A stretch of 64,000 nt of DNA from RGIG8775 sp045537235 (GCA_045537235.1 JAZSPB010000125.1:14995-78994); one strand, 5' to 3'. Shown: positions 52,301 through 61,332, numbered from the stretch's first letter. The notes: generated from the sequence alone by a model not told the origin. A program made the numbers and translations.

Positions 52301-55300
52301 TCGGTTACAAGGAGATCGTCAAAGTAATACCCTGCCGAGGTGGTAAGCATCTCGATGTAAAACATAGGCTCATTGGCGGCACCCGCAAGCTCTGCGGGGC
52401 AAAAATCCATAGTGATTGAAGTCCATCCATCCGATCCGATTCCCGTTGTGTTTACGGTTTTATGGAAATCAGACGAGGAGTATCCGTTGGAATTCACCAC
52501 ACCCACGGCAACGCCCACGTTTTGTTCGGTAGCACTCTTGACCTTAAAGCTGATGCGGTACGTCGTATCGGCATCGTCCGAGGTCAGCTCGTCATGAGAC
52601 ATGGAATTATAAAGCTTGAAACGGAAAGCCTTTGAATCTCTTGTGACATACATTACCTTATTATCCGCGTTGTCGGGATCCACCGTCACCGCTATGTCTC
52701 TGGTATCACCACCGCCACGGTAGAAATACTGATCGGAGAAACCGTAATAATGTGTGATGCCGCTGACAGTAGCACTCTCCGCGCCCGTGGGAAGAACCGT
52801 CCCTTCTTCGTAGGAATCGAAGTTCTCCGCATAACTGTGACCGCCCTTGTCTGTGGCACGGATCACCAAGGTGAATCGGTTATTTTCGATCTCGTCGATG
52901 ACTTTGGAGATGTCCAGCTTATTCAATCCGTCGGAAAGCGTGTAGCTTCCCACCAAAACCGCCTTGTCAAGATTCAAGGTCTTGAAAACGGAGTAATTCA
53001 TAGTGGACTCATCCATAGTATAGCCGTCAATCGCGTACACGTTGACGTCTACCGTTCCGTCTACCGAAAGTGTCAGCTCCGCGTAATCCTTGTCGGCAAG
53101 ATGCGCCTTGGAATAGGTGGCAAGAATGACGTTTTCCTCATCTCCGCCATTGACAAAGAGCGAGGCAGAAGAACCGTTTACCTGCTCGGGAGCATATGCG
53201 GAAACGTACGTGTCCGCAATCGCGTGACCCGTTTCCAAAGACTGAGTGATCAACGCTACCGTAGCAACATCGGACTCAAGGGACGGAAGACTGGAGGAAG
53301 GCTCAACCTCGGTAATGGTAATATCATCGTACCAGAAGCCTTGCTGTGTGGTAGACCCGCTGTTGGTCTGCAATGTCAAAAGACCGACCTGCTGCTCGAC
53401 CATCGTCTTGTCTATGCTGACATAGAACGAAACGGTCTTCCATTCATTGGCTACCGTATTTACCGTGCCGTTACCCGCAGGAATATAAAAGCTTTGATTG
53501 TAAGTGGACGCGGGACCCGTATATCCGCTGACACGGGAGCCACCGTTGGCACTCATGACGCCGTATTCCACCCGACCGTCATGATCGGTCATCACACGGA
53601 AGGAAACAAGGAATTTGCGCCCTATGTCAAACTCGGTCAGTGCGGACGACGAAAAGGTGTCAAAAATCTTCAACCGTCCATAGTTGTACACACAAGTATA
53701 TTTCATGCAACCGAGGGTGCTGTCAATGGCGGGAGAGCCGCCGCCGCCGATGGTATAAGCAAACACGCCTCCGTTGTCGTTCGCAGTAGAATATACCTTG
53801 TTTTCAACAGAGTCGTCCCTTTTCAGCGTTACGTTGCTGAAATCCTCGCTGAAGGAATGGGAATTGTTTGCATTGTTGCGAAACACCAGTGTAAAGGTCT
53901 CGCCGCTTACACGGTCGGCAAGATCGGCAAGATCCATTTTCACTTCCGAGTCCGAAGGAAGAACAAACACGCCGAGAAGATCCTTCTCGGAAAGCGTTGG
54001 CATAGTGTTCCATGTCAGCGACTCATCTATCGCATAGTCATTCAGAACGTAAATCTGAACATCCTGAAGAGAAAGTCCGTTACCGCTGAGCCTGAGTTCT
54101 ACCTTGCCAACACCCTCAAACACCTCGGTATTGAAGGTAGCAAAATAGATGCGTTCGTCATCGCTGCTGCCACCGATATAAACCGTGTCCGCCGATCCGT
54201 AATTGGCATCGGGATTGGCTTCGGAAACGTAGGTATCCGCCACGGGACGGACAGCCTTTTCGCCCTCGGTGGTAAAGGTTCTGGAATAGGCCTTGCCGAT
54301 ATTCTCGCCGTCATACGTCTTGACAGTGGTAGGAATATCCACACGATATTCAGTCAAAGCCTCCATATTATCGGCAGTAAAGGTATACAAACCCGACATT
54401 TTGTTGACCCAAGACCACTCGCCGCCCACATCTTCACCGGTAGTAACATTCGTCACGGTAATCTCGGACAGCGTGTCGGTGTCGACAGGAACAAGAAACT
54501 GAACCTTGAGGCTTGTGTTGACCGAAGCCCCCACGGATCCTTCCAAAGGCTGAACCCAAAGCACCTCGGATTGTGACTCGTCGTCCTTGAGATAGTAATT
54601 GAAGAAATTAATGAGTTGAGGATATCTGTCAAATCCGCGGATATCGTCATAATAAATGGGATAATCGTGTCCCGCGTTCTCCATAGGCATGGAAAGGAAC
54701 GGCGAAGTCACATTATTCTGATAATAGCTTTCGTGCCCCGGCCACCAGCTCCACATACTGTACTCATCGTTTTTTCCGCTGGAGATAACGGTGGGAACGT
54801 AGGTCTGATTTTTCAGATGACCGTTGTAGATCCACTGCGCGCCGGGACCCGAAGCACAGTAGGCGACTGTGATCTCGCTACTGATCGCGCCCGTCTTATC
54901 CGCATCGGTGCCGTAATAGTCGGCGGTACCGTCATAGCCCTGCTCATAGGTCATAAACGGTTGCTCGATCGTGGCGATCACGTTGCCGTTCTCGTCCAAG
55001 GTATCCCCTTCAAACCGATCTCCGTTGGGGTCCTCGGGGAATCTCTGATTCTCGGGCATAGCCGCGTTGCCAACGACGGAAAGCACACCGGGAGGGGGTG
55101 ACCCCTTGGAAATTCCTGCAACGCCGATCAATTCATCGTTATATCCGAACTGCTCGCCGTAATAGCGGATACAACGCATGGCCGCGCGAGCCATCTTAGA
55201 AGCATTTTGTGCGTATGTGCCAAAAGCTGAAAAATAGCCGTAGTGATCGGCACGCGCCATGGGAACGTAAACAAAGTCAAAGGTAAGTGCCGTATATCCG

Positions 55301-56238
55301 TTGAAGGTGAAGCCGACGAAATGACAGCTGGTGTCCTCACAGGTGTGCATATGCATCTCAGCCTGTGTTGCCGCCATCGCGTATACGGGAGTCTCATAGA
55401 GGGGATCGGAAGGATATACGATATCCATACGAAGCCGATAGTCCAAAGGAGAGCCGTCCTTCTTGCGACAGTCCTCAACACGGCTTACTGTGGGGGCTTT
55501 CTGTCCTGCGGAATAGGCCACCACCTCACCGTCGATCTCTTGAGGGGCACCTGCGATACATTCTGCATCGGGATTTGCCTCGTGATCAAAGGTGCAAGAA
55601 GAATCTCCTGTATGATACGCATAGTAAACCGTTTTCTGACCCGCGATATAGTCATTCCACGCGCCCATAATATAATTCAGCGTACCGTAGGAGGCATGCT
55701 TATCCTGCTCCCAGTAAACGATGTCACGGGCTAAACGGTAGCCCGCAGGGAGAAAGTAGGCATAATTCGTGTTTACGGTGATATTCGTGCCCGAAAAGCC
55801 CGTCTTATCGATCATGTAGTAAGTACGAAGCTTTGCCAAGCTGTGCTCAATATTGGGAGAGATTGCCCGCTCGTCGTCAAGATAGTCCACGACGATGACA
55901 ACGTACCCCTCATCGATATAGCTTCCGACAATACTCGTGTCAGATTCCTGACCGATGCGCTCGGTGCCGTGGTTGATGACGTAGAAAATAACGTCTCTCT
56001 TTCCCTCGGCCTCTTGTCCGTCAGTGTATATGTAAAGATGAACGGCAGTTCCAATGTACCCATCGTTCGTTTTCACCTCTGACTTGACAAGGTTATCCTT
56101 GAAGCTGTCATAAATGGTCTTTGCTTCATCGGTCATCTCTGTTTCCCCCACAGAAACCGCAAAAGCACCGAGCGGTAAGCTGCTGACAAGCAAAACCACC
56201 GTCAAAAGCAAGGCCAAAAAGCGATTTCCCTTTCTCAT
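49333..56238 (-). CDS. Giant secreted esterase with repeated carbohydrate-binding modules
   Basis: 2301 residues. Signal peptide 1-27 (LLTVVLLVSSLPLGAFA). Alpha/beta hydrolase about 40-560 with Ser377 in GISKG, Asp491 (SGKNDEYS), His524 (NAGHDYP). Residues 565-660 are an SbsA/Big5-like Ig domain. From 660 to about 1950, DNRLRE/CBM96-like domains (ADTYVSEANPDANYGS, YVLNDYAIDES) alternate with CBM4/9-like jelly rolls ending YYFDD or WYDD, about four pairs. Residues 1950-2301 are a different C-terminal region without LPxTG. Probably secreted or loosely surface bound, removing acyl or feruloyl groups from plant or mucin glycans. Length is extreme. Confidence 0.8.
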   Translation of the reverse strand: MRKGNRFLALLLTVVLLVSSLPLGAFAVSVGETEMTDEAKTIYDSFKDNLVKSEVKTNDGYIGTAVHLYIYTDGQEAEGKRDVIFYVINHGTERIGQESDTSIVGSYIDEGYVVIVVDYLDDERAISPNIEHSLAKLRTYYMIDKTGFSGTNITVNTNYAYFLPAGYRLARDIVYWEQDKHASYGTLNYIMGAWNDYIAGQKTVYYAYHTGDSSCTFDHEANPDAECIAGAPQEIDGEVVAYSAGQKAPTVSRVEDCRKKDGSPLDYRLRMDIVYPSDPLYETPVYAMAATQAEMHMHTCEDTSCHFVGFTFNGYTALTFDFVYVPMARADHYGYFSAFGTYAQNASKMARAAMRCIRYYGEQFGYNDELIGVAGISKGSPPPGVLSVVGNAAMPENQRFPEDPNGDRFEGDTLDENGNVIATIEQPFMTYEQGYDGTADYYGTDADKTGAISSEITVAYCASGPGAQWIYNGHLKNQTYVPTVISSGKNDEYSMWSWWPGHESYYQNNVTSPFLSMPMENAGHDYPIYYDDIRGFDRYPQLINFFNYYLKDDESQSEVLWVQPLEGSVGASVNTSLKVQFLVPVDTDTLSEITVTNVTTGEDVGGEWSWVNKMSGLYTFTADNMEALTEYRVDIPTTVKTYDGENIGKAYSRTFTTEGEKAVRPVADTYVSEANPDANYGSADTVYIGGSSDDERIYFATFNTEVFEGVGKVELRLSGNGLSLQDVQIYVLNDYAIDESLTWNTMPTLSEKDLLGVFVLPSDSEVKMDLADLADRVSGETFTLVFRNNANNSHSFSEDFSNVTLKRDDSVENKVYSTANDNGGVFAYTIGGGGSPAIDSTLGCMKYTCVYNYGRLKIFDTFSSSALTEFDIGRKFLVSFRVMTDHDGRVEYGVMSANGGSRVSGYTGPASTYNQSFYIPAGNGTVNTVANEWKTVSFYVSIDKTMVEQQVGLLTLQTNSGSTTQQGFWYDDITITEVEPSSSLPSLESDVATVALITQSLETGHAIADTYVSAYAPEQVNGSSASLFVNGGDEENVILATYSKAHLADKDYAELTLSVDGTVDVNVYAIDGYTMDESTMNYSVFKTLNLDKAVLVGSYTLSDGLNKLDISKVIDEIENNRFTLVIRATDKGGHSYAENFDSYEEGTVLPTGAESATVSGITHYYGFSDQYFYRGGGDTRDIAVTVDPDNADNKVMYVTRDSKAFRFKLYNSMSHDELTSDDADTTYRISFKVKSATEQNVGVAVGVVNSNGYSSSDFHKTVNTTGIGSDGWTSITMDFCPAELAGAANEPMFYIEMLTTSAGYYFDDLLVTEVGATGAVVSANAGKSPMTVGGDNYKLPFADTFLSSKNPDRVAGSHSQLYIDAGQNLWAASFYSKPLENKDYMELTLPVLNAADLPVNIYILDGYSVKEDTLTYNKLLSEATLDDSTLAGTATLRSGSNTLRVFDISNRVKGEVFTVVLRASGANAHSYEETFESYSENAAIPWKNDAGTEKIDGVTYYYGFTGGYFCRKGATTTAITAVTDPADETNRVIKTMRPSNGFRFKLFNALSYDLLTSADANTTYRLTFKVKSATENTNVDVMYGVIPSSGSTYISSKTTTSIGWEEWTEISFDYTLDGSLIGKSTEPMFCLEPKTTNAYYYFDDIRVVEVVNGLEKGATVNAIESGNCGVRLSGVAIDGTLSEGYVSSLTPDRVMNGGDALLAENGAESAEKLAFMSFAATDIRGMEQIIFNLPVENDAAVRASIYYIDNYWVDTNSLTYNSMPDFSDGYLGTYDLAKGTNKLDLAALAGKITGDVFTLVIRVEKSDYHIYEQTFDNMEIDTSAADSATKSKTLTYNTSYNNTATVDGTTHEYGFTSESYFWRAGGAEARLKVAVDPDDANNQVMTMVATQTYNRVKFYNALSHDDLTSADANVTYRISFRAKSNSETGAMFVYGAMSTSGSTWYGGSKTATVTNAGWTEISYDFTLGTNATAASEPMFTLNPLVVGPIFYFDDFRIEVLSSDKKEHVAIITTEGMSFEDPNLGNEISIDLDDKITVLETTVHNTEAGEKDTVTDIFRVSDGSTTKSLLSMENDTGKLFFEMDGEKYYLHNNSGTTYFNANDGELRVVAIYDDVNGTVRFAVNNLLASYTRDGVISVTDGLHIIDGGLSGETTVRVFRRAGVGEVTFGELSYSVLKADTAEIIGVQKAISSNAVRILAGIDSLYYNKIGFTVELLDENGDAVQTQSVYSYNSVFTSINVDGVEETAEALGYKYIACLVIYDIDSNGTIRVTPHVTLDGDNAGASVTYRVQYDGSLSIEKIN

Positions 56239-56292
56239 TTTTCTTCTCCTTTTCTACGGAATCCTCCGGATCTCCGTTTTTATTATTAAGTA

Positions 56293-56321
56293 ATTATATC
56301 ATAGCAGAATACCATTGTCAA
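56293..56321 (-). promoter_or_regulatory. Esterase gene promoter (perfect consensus)
   Basis: Minus strand TTGACA (56316-56321), 17-base spacer, TATAAT (56293-56298) with TG-A before it. Strongest promoter match in the window. Confidence 0.9.
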
Positions 56322-56440
56322 CCCCATAAAAAGCACCTGTTTTTCAACGGGTTTCGAAAAACATTTTCCTTTTTCTGCCTCCATAACTTTACTGTCTATC
56401 ATGGTTGTCACCCCCGCTATGGCAAAACAAACCACATACC

Positions 56441-56512
56441 CTTTTCCGTGATAATGGACAGTTACGCGCCGCCTCCAACAGTCAGTCTCACATAAAGGCT
56501 AAAGAGAACACC
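56441..56512 (+). repeat. Repeat copy C (partial)
   Basis: CTTTTCCGTGATAATGGACA, then CCGCCTCCAACAGTCAGTCTC, ACATAAAGGCT and AGAGAACACCG. The right half of the hairpin is missing; the AraC stop codon follows. The part after CCGCCTCC matches copy A almost base for base. Confidence 0.75.
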
Positions 56513-56521
56513 GTTTCCATA

Positions 56522-57307
56522 TCATTTCCGTCCCGTTCTTCTGAATTCCACAGGGGAAAGTCCTGTATGTTTTTTGAAGACACAGTTGAAGTTTCTGATG
56601 CTTTGAAATCCGCTTTCAAAGGCGATCTCCGTGACGGGAAGGCTCGTATGTGTCAGAAGCGAGATCGCATTGTCAATGCGAAAAAGATTCAGATAGTCGC
56701 TGAAGGAAGTAGAGAAAAAACTGTTAAACGCCTTGGAAAGATAGCAATAATCGTATCCGAAATGTGCAGCAATCTCCTTCAGCGTCAGCGGTCTTTTGAA
56801 GTTCACCTCGATGTATTCGACGATCTCGGGCATCAACGAGCCACTGCGAGTATCTTTGGGAACAAGCTCCACGCGCTTGAGGTATTCCGAGCAGAGGGCA
56901 TAGAGACAGGCTTTGATCATCATAATATCGTCGGGCTTGTTGGTTATCAAATTTTCAAGAAGAAAGCGATGAACCGAGTCGTCGCAACGAAACCGAAAGT
57001 CCTTGCCCGTCCTGTCCCCCACCCTTTTCTGGAATTCATGGACGAAATCCTCGGAGAAAACGCCGATCCACAGCTTTGAATGATCCAAACTTTTTACCGA
57101 ATGGATCTCGTTGGAAAGGCAGATCGAAAAATCGCCCTCGAAGAGAATTTGTTGCTTGCCGTTGACCGAATACAGCACTTTCCCCGACAAAACGTAGGCA
57201 ATTTCGTAATTTTTGTGAAAATGGGGGGCGTAATTTGCGTTGCCATAGGTATAAACATTGTAATTGTAATTGCTTTGCGAGTTGTGAGGTTGATGGAAAA
57301 TTTTCAT
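56522..57307 (-). CDS. AraC-family transcription regulator
   Basis: 261 residues. Cupin-like N-terminus (HFHKNYEIAYVLSGKVLYSV, residues 29-48) and C-terminal HTH pair: LKEIAAHFGYDYCYLSKAF and VTEIAFESGFQSIRNFNCVF with KKHTGLSPVEFRR. Divergent from the glycyl radical activase operon (overlapping promoters), so it is its likely regulator. Its 3' end abuts repeat copy C. Ribosome site CGGAGGGCTT before ATG 57307. Confidence 0.9.
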   Translation of the reverse strand: MKIFHQPHNSQSNYNYNVYTYGNANYAPHFHKNYEIAYVLSGKVLYSVNGKQQILFEGDFSICLSNEIHSVKSLDHSKLWIGVFSEDFVHEFQKRVGDRTGKDFRFRCDDSVHRFLLENLITNKPDDIMMIKACLYALCSEYLKRVELVPKDTRSGSLMPEIVEYIEVNFKRPLTLKEIAAHFGYDYCYLSKAFNSFFSTSFSDYLNLFRIDNAISLLTHTSLPVTEIAFESGFQSIRNFNCVFKKHTGLSPVEFRRTGRK

Positions 57308-57344
57308 AAGCCCTCCGAAGGAAAAAAGACAATTTGTTGCTACA

Positions 57345-57374
57345 ATTATACAACATATTACTTGTATTTGTCAA
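57345..57374 (-). promoter_or_regulatory. AraC gene promoter (57.3 kb)
   Basis: Minus strand TTGACA (57369-57374), 18-base spacer, TATAAT (57345-57350). Overlaps the divergent plus promoter. Confidence 0.75.
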
Positions 57375-57390
57375 GATATGATTATAGAAT
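57362..57390 (+). promoter_or_regulatory. Activase/GRE operon promoter
   Basis: TTGTAT (57362-57367), 17-base spacer, TAGAAT (57385-57390). Weak -35, as expected for an activator-dependent promoter. Confidence 0.6.
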
Positions 57391-57409
57391 AATGATAGGT
57401 GGTGACGAA

Positions 57410-58261
57410 ATGACAAAAGCCTTGATCTTTTCAATAGAAGAGTTTTCTGTTTTCGACGGACCGGGAATACGCACAACGGTCTTTCTCAAGGGGTGTCCCT
57501 TGCGCTGTGAATGGTGCCACAACCCCGAGGGACAGAGCTTTTCCAACTCGATCCTGCGCGCAACCAACGGTTGTATCGGATGCGGAGAATGTGTGCGCTG
57601 CGGCAAAACGGTAAACGGGAAAGTTACATATACCGCAAGCAGTATCGCGAATTGTCCGCAAAATCTTTTACGATATACGGCGAAACCGTACACTTCCGAT
57701 GAGCTTTGCGAGCATTTATCCAAAAATTTTGCCATTCTGAACGCCGCGGGCGGAGGGCTTACCTTTTCCGGCGGCGAGCCTCTTGCCAATCATGTCTTTT
57801 TACTGGAATGTCTTGAATTGGTGCGCGGACGCGTCAATCGAGCGGTACAGACCTGCGGCTTTGCCACACCCGATGTCTTTGAAAAAGTGCTTGATGCGTG
57901 CGATTATATGCTTTTCGACATCAAACTTGTCTCGGATGAACAGCATTTGAAATATACAGGGGTTTCCAATGTACCGATTTTGCAAAATTTTGCCACGCTT
58001 GCCGAAAGCGGCAAGGATTTTGTTGTCCGCACCCCTATGGTGCCGAGTGTTACCGATACCGAGGAAAATATCAGAGGGATTGCCGAGCTGCTCGCCCGAA
58101 ACGGGGTACGGTACATCGAGCTTTTGCCTTATAACAAGCTTGCGGGGGCGAAATATCCGCTCATGGGCAAGAAATACAGTCCAAGTTTTGACGGAAATGT
58201 CGAGCCGAAAATGAGGCTTGAAATTTTTGCAGAGTACGGTATCGAAGCCGTAATACTGTAA
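57410..58261 (+). CDS. Glycyl radical enzyme activase (radical SAM)
   Basis: 283 residues from ATG 57410 (MTKALIFSIEEFSVFDGPGIR) behind AGGTGGTGACGAA; the open frame upstream is a shadow of the AraC gene. GCPLRCEWCHNPE is the CxxxCxxC SAM cluster motif. GCIGCGECVRC and NCPQ form one ferredoxin-like insert instead of the two seen in glycerol dehydratase activases. LTFSGGEPL and FDIKL are usual activase motifs. It installs the glycyl radical on the next gene's product. 18-base gap to that gene. Confidence 0.93.
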   Translation: MTKALIFSIEEFSVFDGPGIRTTVFLKGCPLRCEWCHNPEGQSFSNSILRATNGCIGCGECVRCGKTVNGKVTYTASSIANCPQNLLRYTAKPYTSDELCEHLSKNFAILNAAGGGLTFSGGEPLANHVFLLECLELVRGRVNRAVQTCGFATPDVFEKVLDACDYMLFDIKLVSDEQHLKYTGVSNVPILQNFATLAESGKDFVVRTPMVPSVTDTEENIRGIAELLARNGVRYIELLPYNKLAGAKYPLMGKKYSPSFDGNVEPKMRLEIFAEYGIEAVIL

Positions 58262-58279
58262 CGTTTTGGAGGAAATCAC

Positions 58280-60301
58280 ATGACGGAAAGAGTAAAAAAG
58301 CATTACGACCTGTTAAAATCAAAAGAATACAGAGGCGCACGGCGCGAGCAGGACCTCAACGCAACCGAAGCGGTTGAGGAAATGAGTGTCTTTGAAAAAG
58401 AGTCATATTTTCTGCGTTTTATGCTATCGTCCGAAACACCTCATCTCATCGAAGACGATATCTTCGGCTTCAACCGCACGGTAAAGGGCTATCCTTATGT
58501 GATGCGTGACGGTCAAAAGGTGCGTTCGCCCAGAGCCGGCAACGTGACCCCCCATTACGGCAAGGTGCTCTTCTGCGGAATGGATGAGATCTGCCGCAGG
58601 ATCAAAGAAAAAATGGCGACCTGTGAGGAAAGCCGACTGGACTTTTACAGAAGTGCGCTTTCTTGTGTAGAGTCTTCCCTGTCCTTTGCTGACCGATACC
58701 GCGAGTATGCCAAGGAAACGGGCGCACAAAGGCTTTACCGTGCGCTCTGCCGCGTTCCGAGGCAAGGTGCAACAAGCTTTTACGAGGCTTGCGTCTTTAT
58801 GAAGTTTATCATTTTCACCCTTCGCTGCAACAGAAACGATCACATCACGCTGGGTGGATTTGATAAGTATATGTATCCTTATTTTAAGGCTGACCTTGAC
58901 AGCGGTGTCAGCGAAGATGAGCTGTTTGACATTCTTGAGGACTTTTTCCTCTCGCTTAATTTTGATACCGACCTTTATTTCGGTGTTCAGCAAGGCGACA
59001 ATGGGCAAAGTATAGTGCTCGGCGGCAGAGACGCAGAGGGGAATGACCGATTCAACCGTCTCTCCCAAATGTGTCTTGATGCCTCCAAAGAGCTTTGCCT
59101 CATAGATCCCAAGATCAATTTGAGAGTTGACAAAGGTACGCCCCTCTCCCGCCTTGAATCGGCTACTGAGCTTACCAAAAAAGGGCTTGGATTTCCCCAA
59201 TATTGCAATGACGATATCGTTATTCCCGGGCTTGAAAAATTGGGGTATTCCCACGTCGATGCCTGCAATTATACGGTTGCTGCCTGTTGGGAATACATAT
59301 CCGAGGGAAACGGCAACGACATACCCAATATTTCGAAGATGAATTTTCCGAAAGCGGTGGAGAAGGCGGTCAACACATACCTTGCGGAATGCGCAGACTT
59401 TAACGCATTTCTCGAACGGGTCAAGGAGTGTATAACAGAAGAATGTGAAAGCGTCGCCGACAGGGTGTGTACCCGCCGTCCGTTGTCTCCCTCCCCCTAT
59501 CTTTCTGTCTTTATTGACGATTGTATCGAACGGGGACTTGACATCAGCGAGGGCGGCGCGAAGTACAACAACTTCGGCATTCACGGCGTGGGAATTGCCA
59601 ACGCGGCAGATGCTATCGCGGCAGTCAGAAGGATGGTGTTTGAGGAGAAACGGTACACTGCGAAGGAACTTTTAACGGCAATTCAGGCTGATTTTGAGGG
59701 ATATACCGAGCTGCGCAACGATCTTTTGTCCTGCCCCAAGATGGGCAACAACGACGATACCGTCGACCGCTATGCCGATCTTTGTATGGACATTTTTGCA
59801 AGCGTCCTGAAAGGAAAGACCAATTGCTACGGCGGCAGGTTACGCCCCGGAACGGGAAGCGCCATGGAGTATATCTGGAGCGCCGCGGAGGTTGGCGCCA
59901 CTGCGGACGGAAGACACGCGAAAGCGCCCTTCCCATCAAGCTTTTCGCCCTCAGTAACAACGAAGCTTGAGGGTCCCCTTTCCTGCATTCAATCCTTCAC
60001 CAAACACGACATGACCGAGATCATCAACGGCGGACCTCTTACGATGGAAATTCATGACAACACCTTCAGAAACCCCGAAGGTGTTCGAAAGGTTGCCTCC
60101 CTCGTGAAGGCATTTATCGATCTGGGCGGTCATCAGCTTCAGCTGAATGCCATCAATCGGGAAGTGCTGCTGGACGCGCAAAAACACCCCGAGGATCATC
60201 AGAATCTTATTGTCCGCGTCTGGGGCTGGAGCGGTTATTTCAATGAGCTTCACACAGATTATCAGAACCACATTATTTCCAGAACCGAATTTTTGGCTTA
60301 A
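58280..60301 (+). CDS. Glycyl radical enzyme (PFL-like, unknown substrate)
   Basis: 673 residues. PFL-type barrel with thiyl Cys336 (NYTVAACWEYISEG) and radical Gly649 in VRVWGWSGYF near the C-terminus. Length is below PFL (about 760) and diol dehydratases (about 790). The Cys context ACWEY lacks the tandem Cys-Cys of pyruvate formate-lyase, so it is more like dehydratase or C-C/C-N lyase types. Activated by the upstream activase, same operon (TTTGGAGGAAATCAC before ATG 58280). Cytoplasmic, anaerobic. Substrate not assigned. Confidence 0.9.
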   Translation: MTERVKKHYDLLKSKEYRGARREQDLNATEAVEEMSVFEKESYFLRFMLSSETPHLIEDDIFGFNRTVKGYPYVMRDGQKVRSPRAGNVTPHYGKVLFCGMDEICRRIKEKMATCEESRLDFYRSALSCVESSLSFADRYREYAKETGAQRLYRALCRVPRQGATSFYEACVFMKFIIFTLRCNRNDHITLGGFDKYMYPYFKADLDSGVSEDELFDILEDFFLSLNFDTDLYFGVQQGDNGQSIVLGGRDAEGNDRFNRLSQMCLDASKELCLIDPKINLRVDKGTPLSRLESATELTKKGLGFPQYCNDDIVIPGLEKLGYSHVDACNYTVAACWEYISEGNGNDIPNISKMNFPKAVEKAVNTYLAECADFNAFLERVKECITEECESVADRVCTRRPLSPSPYLSVFIDDCIERGLDISEGGAKYNNFGIHGVGIANAADAIAAVRRMVFEEKRYTAKELLTAIQADFEGYTELRNDLLSCPKMGNNDDTVDRYADLCMDIFASVLKGKTNCYGGRLRPGTGSAMEYIWSAAEVGATADGRHAKAPFPSSFSPSVTTKLEGPLSCIQSFTKHDMTEIINGGPLTMEIHDNTFRNPEGVRKVASLVKAFIDLGGHQLQLNAINREVLLDAQKHPEDHQNLIVRVWGWSGYFNELHTDYQNHIISRTEFLA

Positions 60302-60322
60302 ATGACACGGCGATCCATACGC

Positions 60323-60452
60323 CATTTTCCGTGATAACGGACAATTACACACCGCCTCCACCGATCAGTCTCGCGCAGAGACCAAAGAGACTAAAATGAA
60401 GAGAACACCGATTTCGGCAAGATTTACTTGCTATGTCGGTGTTCTCTTTTTT
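60323..60452 (+). repeat. Repeat copy D with terminator
   Basis: CATTTTCCGTGATAACGGACA, then ACCGCCTCCACCGATCAGTCT, and a perfect 13-bp hairpin: AAGAGAACACCGA (60399-60411) / TCGGTGTTCTCTT (60436-60448) with TTTTG. Ends the glycyl radical operon and also faces the AraC gene. Confidence 0.8.
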
Positions 60453-60493
60453 GTTTTCTCTTGGAAAGGTGCAATAAACCTTGGCATTTCTCC

Positions 60494-61285
60494 TTAAACT
60501 TGAGGCAAAGAGCTATTTTCGACTTGCAAAAATTGACTTGGCGATACTCCGACGCGTTTGGAAAATTCCCTTGAAAAATGGCTTGGCGCAATATAACCGC
60601 AAAGCGCACTGATCTCGGTGATCGAAAAATCTCCGGATTGCAACAGCACTTTGGCATATTCGATACGCTTTTGCAAAATGTATTCTTTTGGCGAGATACC
60701 AAGCGTGTTCAAAAACAATCTTCTGAAATACGCTTCACTAATCCCACAAAGTGCAGCAAGAGAAGAAATGCTCAATTCATTTTCCGTGAAGCTCTGCTCG
60801 ATCTTTTCCACCGCAGGAGCAAGCAAGGCGGTTTGCGCCCCCGAAACGTACCGGCGGCGGATTTCCTTGTCGATTTGATAGATCGCATCGTAAACGGCGC
60901 GCATCGCAATAATGACACGCATATCGTCTTTATTGCGCCATGCGTCTGCCGCTTTTTTAAAGTTGTGCATCGTGGACTCGCTGTTGCGGAGGGTGACACC
61001 AAAGGGAATGTCGGAAATGTCTGCCTCAAAATTGATTGCCAAGCATTCTCCGGAACGATCGGTATCTACATAATACGAGGAGCCCTTTGGCAAATAAAAC
61101 AAAGAGTTTTTATGTGTATGCAAAACCCTTCCGTCATCAAATCTATAGTCCTTTTCGCAGTCGCCATAGATAAAAACAAAGCCGTGGTGCGGACGGTTTT
61201 TATGTGTCCGCTTGCCTTGGTTTGGTGCCACCAAGATCGCCTGACTGATTTCTTTGATGTATGTGTGCTTCCATTGTTGATCCAT
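60494..61285 (-). CDS. AraC-family transcription regulator
   Basis: 263 residues. N-terminal cupin-like part (HKNSLFYLPKGSSYYVDT), C-terminal HTH pair: ISSLAALCGISEAYFRRLF and ITEISALCGYIAPSHFSREF with KRVGVSPSQF. GAGGTGATAAA precedes ATG 61285. Divergent from the second glycyl radical enzyme gene, which it likely controls. Its stop lies just beyond repeat copy D. Confidence 0.9.
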   Translation of the reverse strand: MDQQWKHTYIKEISQAILVAPNQGKRTHKNRPHHGFVFIYGDCEKDYRFDDGRVLHTHKNSLFYLPKGSSYYVDTDRSGECLAINFEADISDIPFGVTLRNSESTMHNFKKAADAWRNKDDMRVIIAMRAVYDAIYQIDKEIRRRYVSGAQTALLAPAVEKIEQSFTENELSISSLAALCGISEAYFRRLFLNTLGISPKEYILQKRIEYAKVLLQSGDFSITEISALCGYIAPSHFSREFSKRVGVSPSQFLQVENSSLPQV

Positions 61286-61302
61286 TTTATCACCTCGGCA
61301 AT

Positions 61303-61332
61303 ATTATAAGTTATTTGTATCGTTTTTGTCAA
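61303..61332 (-). promoter_or_regulatory. AraC gene promoter (61.3 kb)
   Basis: Minus strand TTGACA (61327-61332), 18-base spacer, TATAAT (61303-61308). The plus promoter for the enzyme is less clear (TTGAAA 17 bases before TACGAT, near 61,350-61,380). Confidence 0.75.

Noticed and set aside
52750..54576. Plus-strand open frame of 608 codons
   Set aside because: Antisense to the giant esterase, which has clear domains and signal peptide.
58424..59584. Minus-strand open frame of 386 codons
   Set aside because: Antisense to the first glycyl radical enzyme, whose catalytic motifs are intact.
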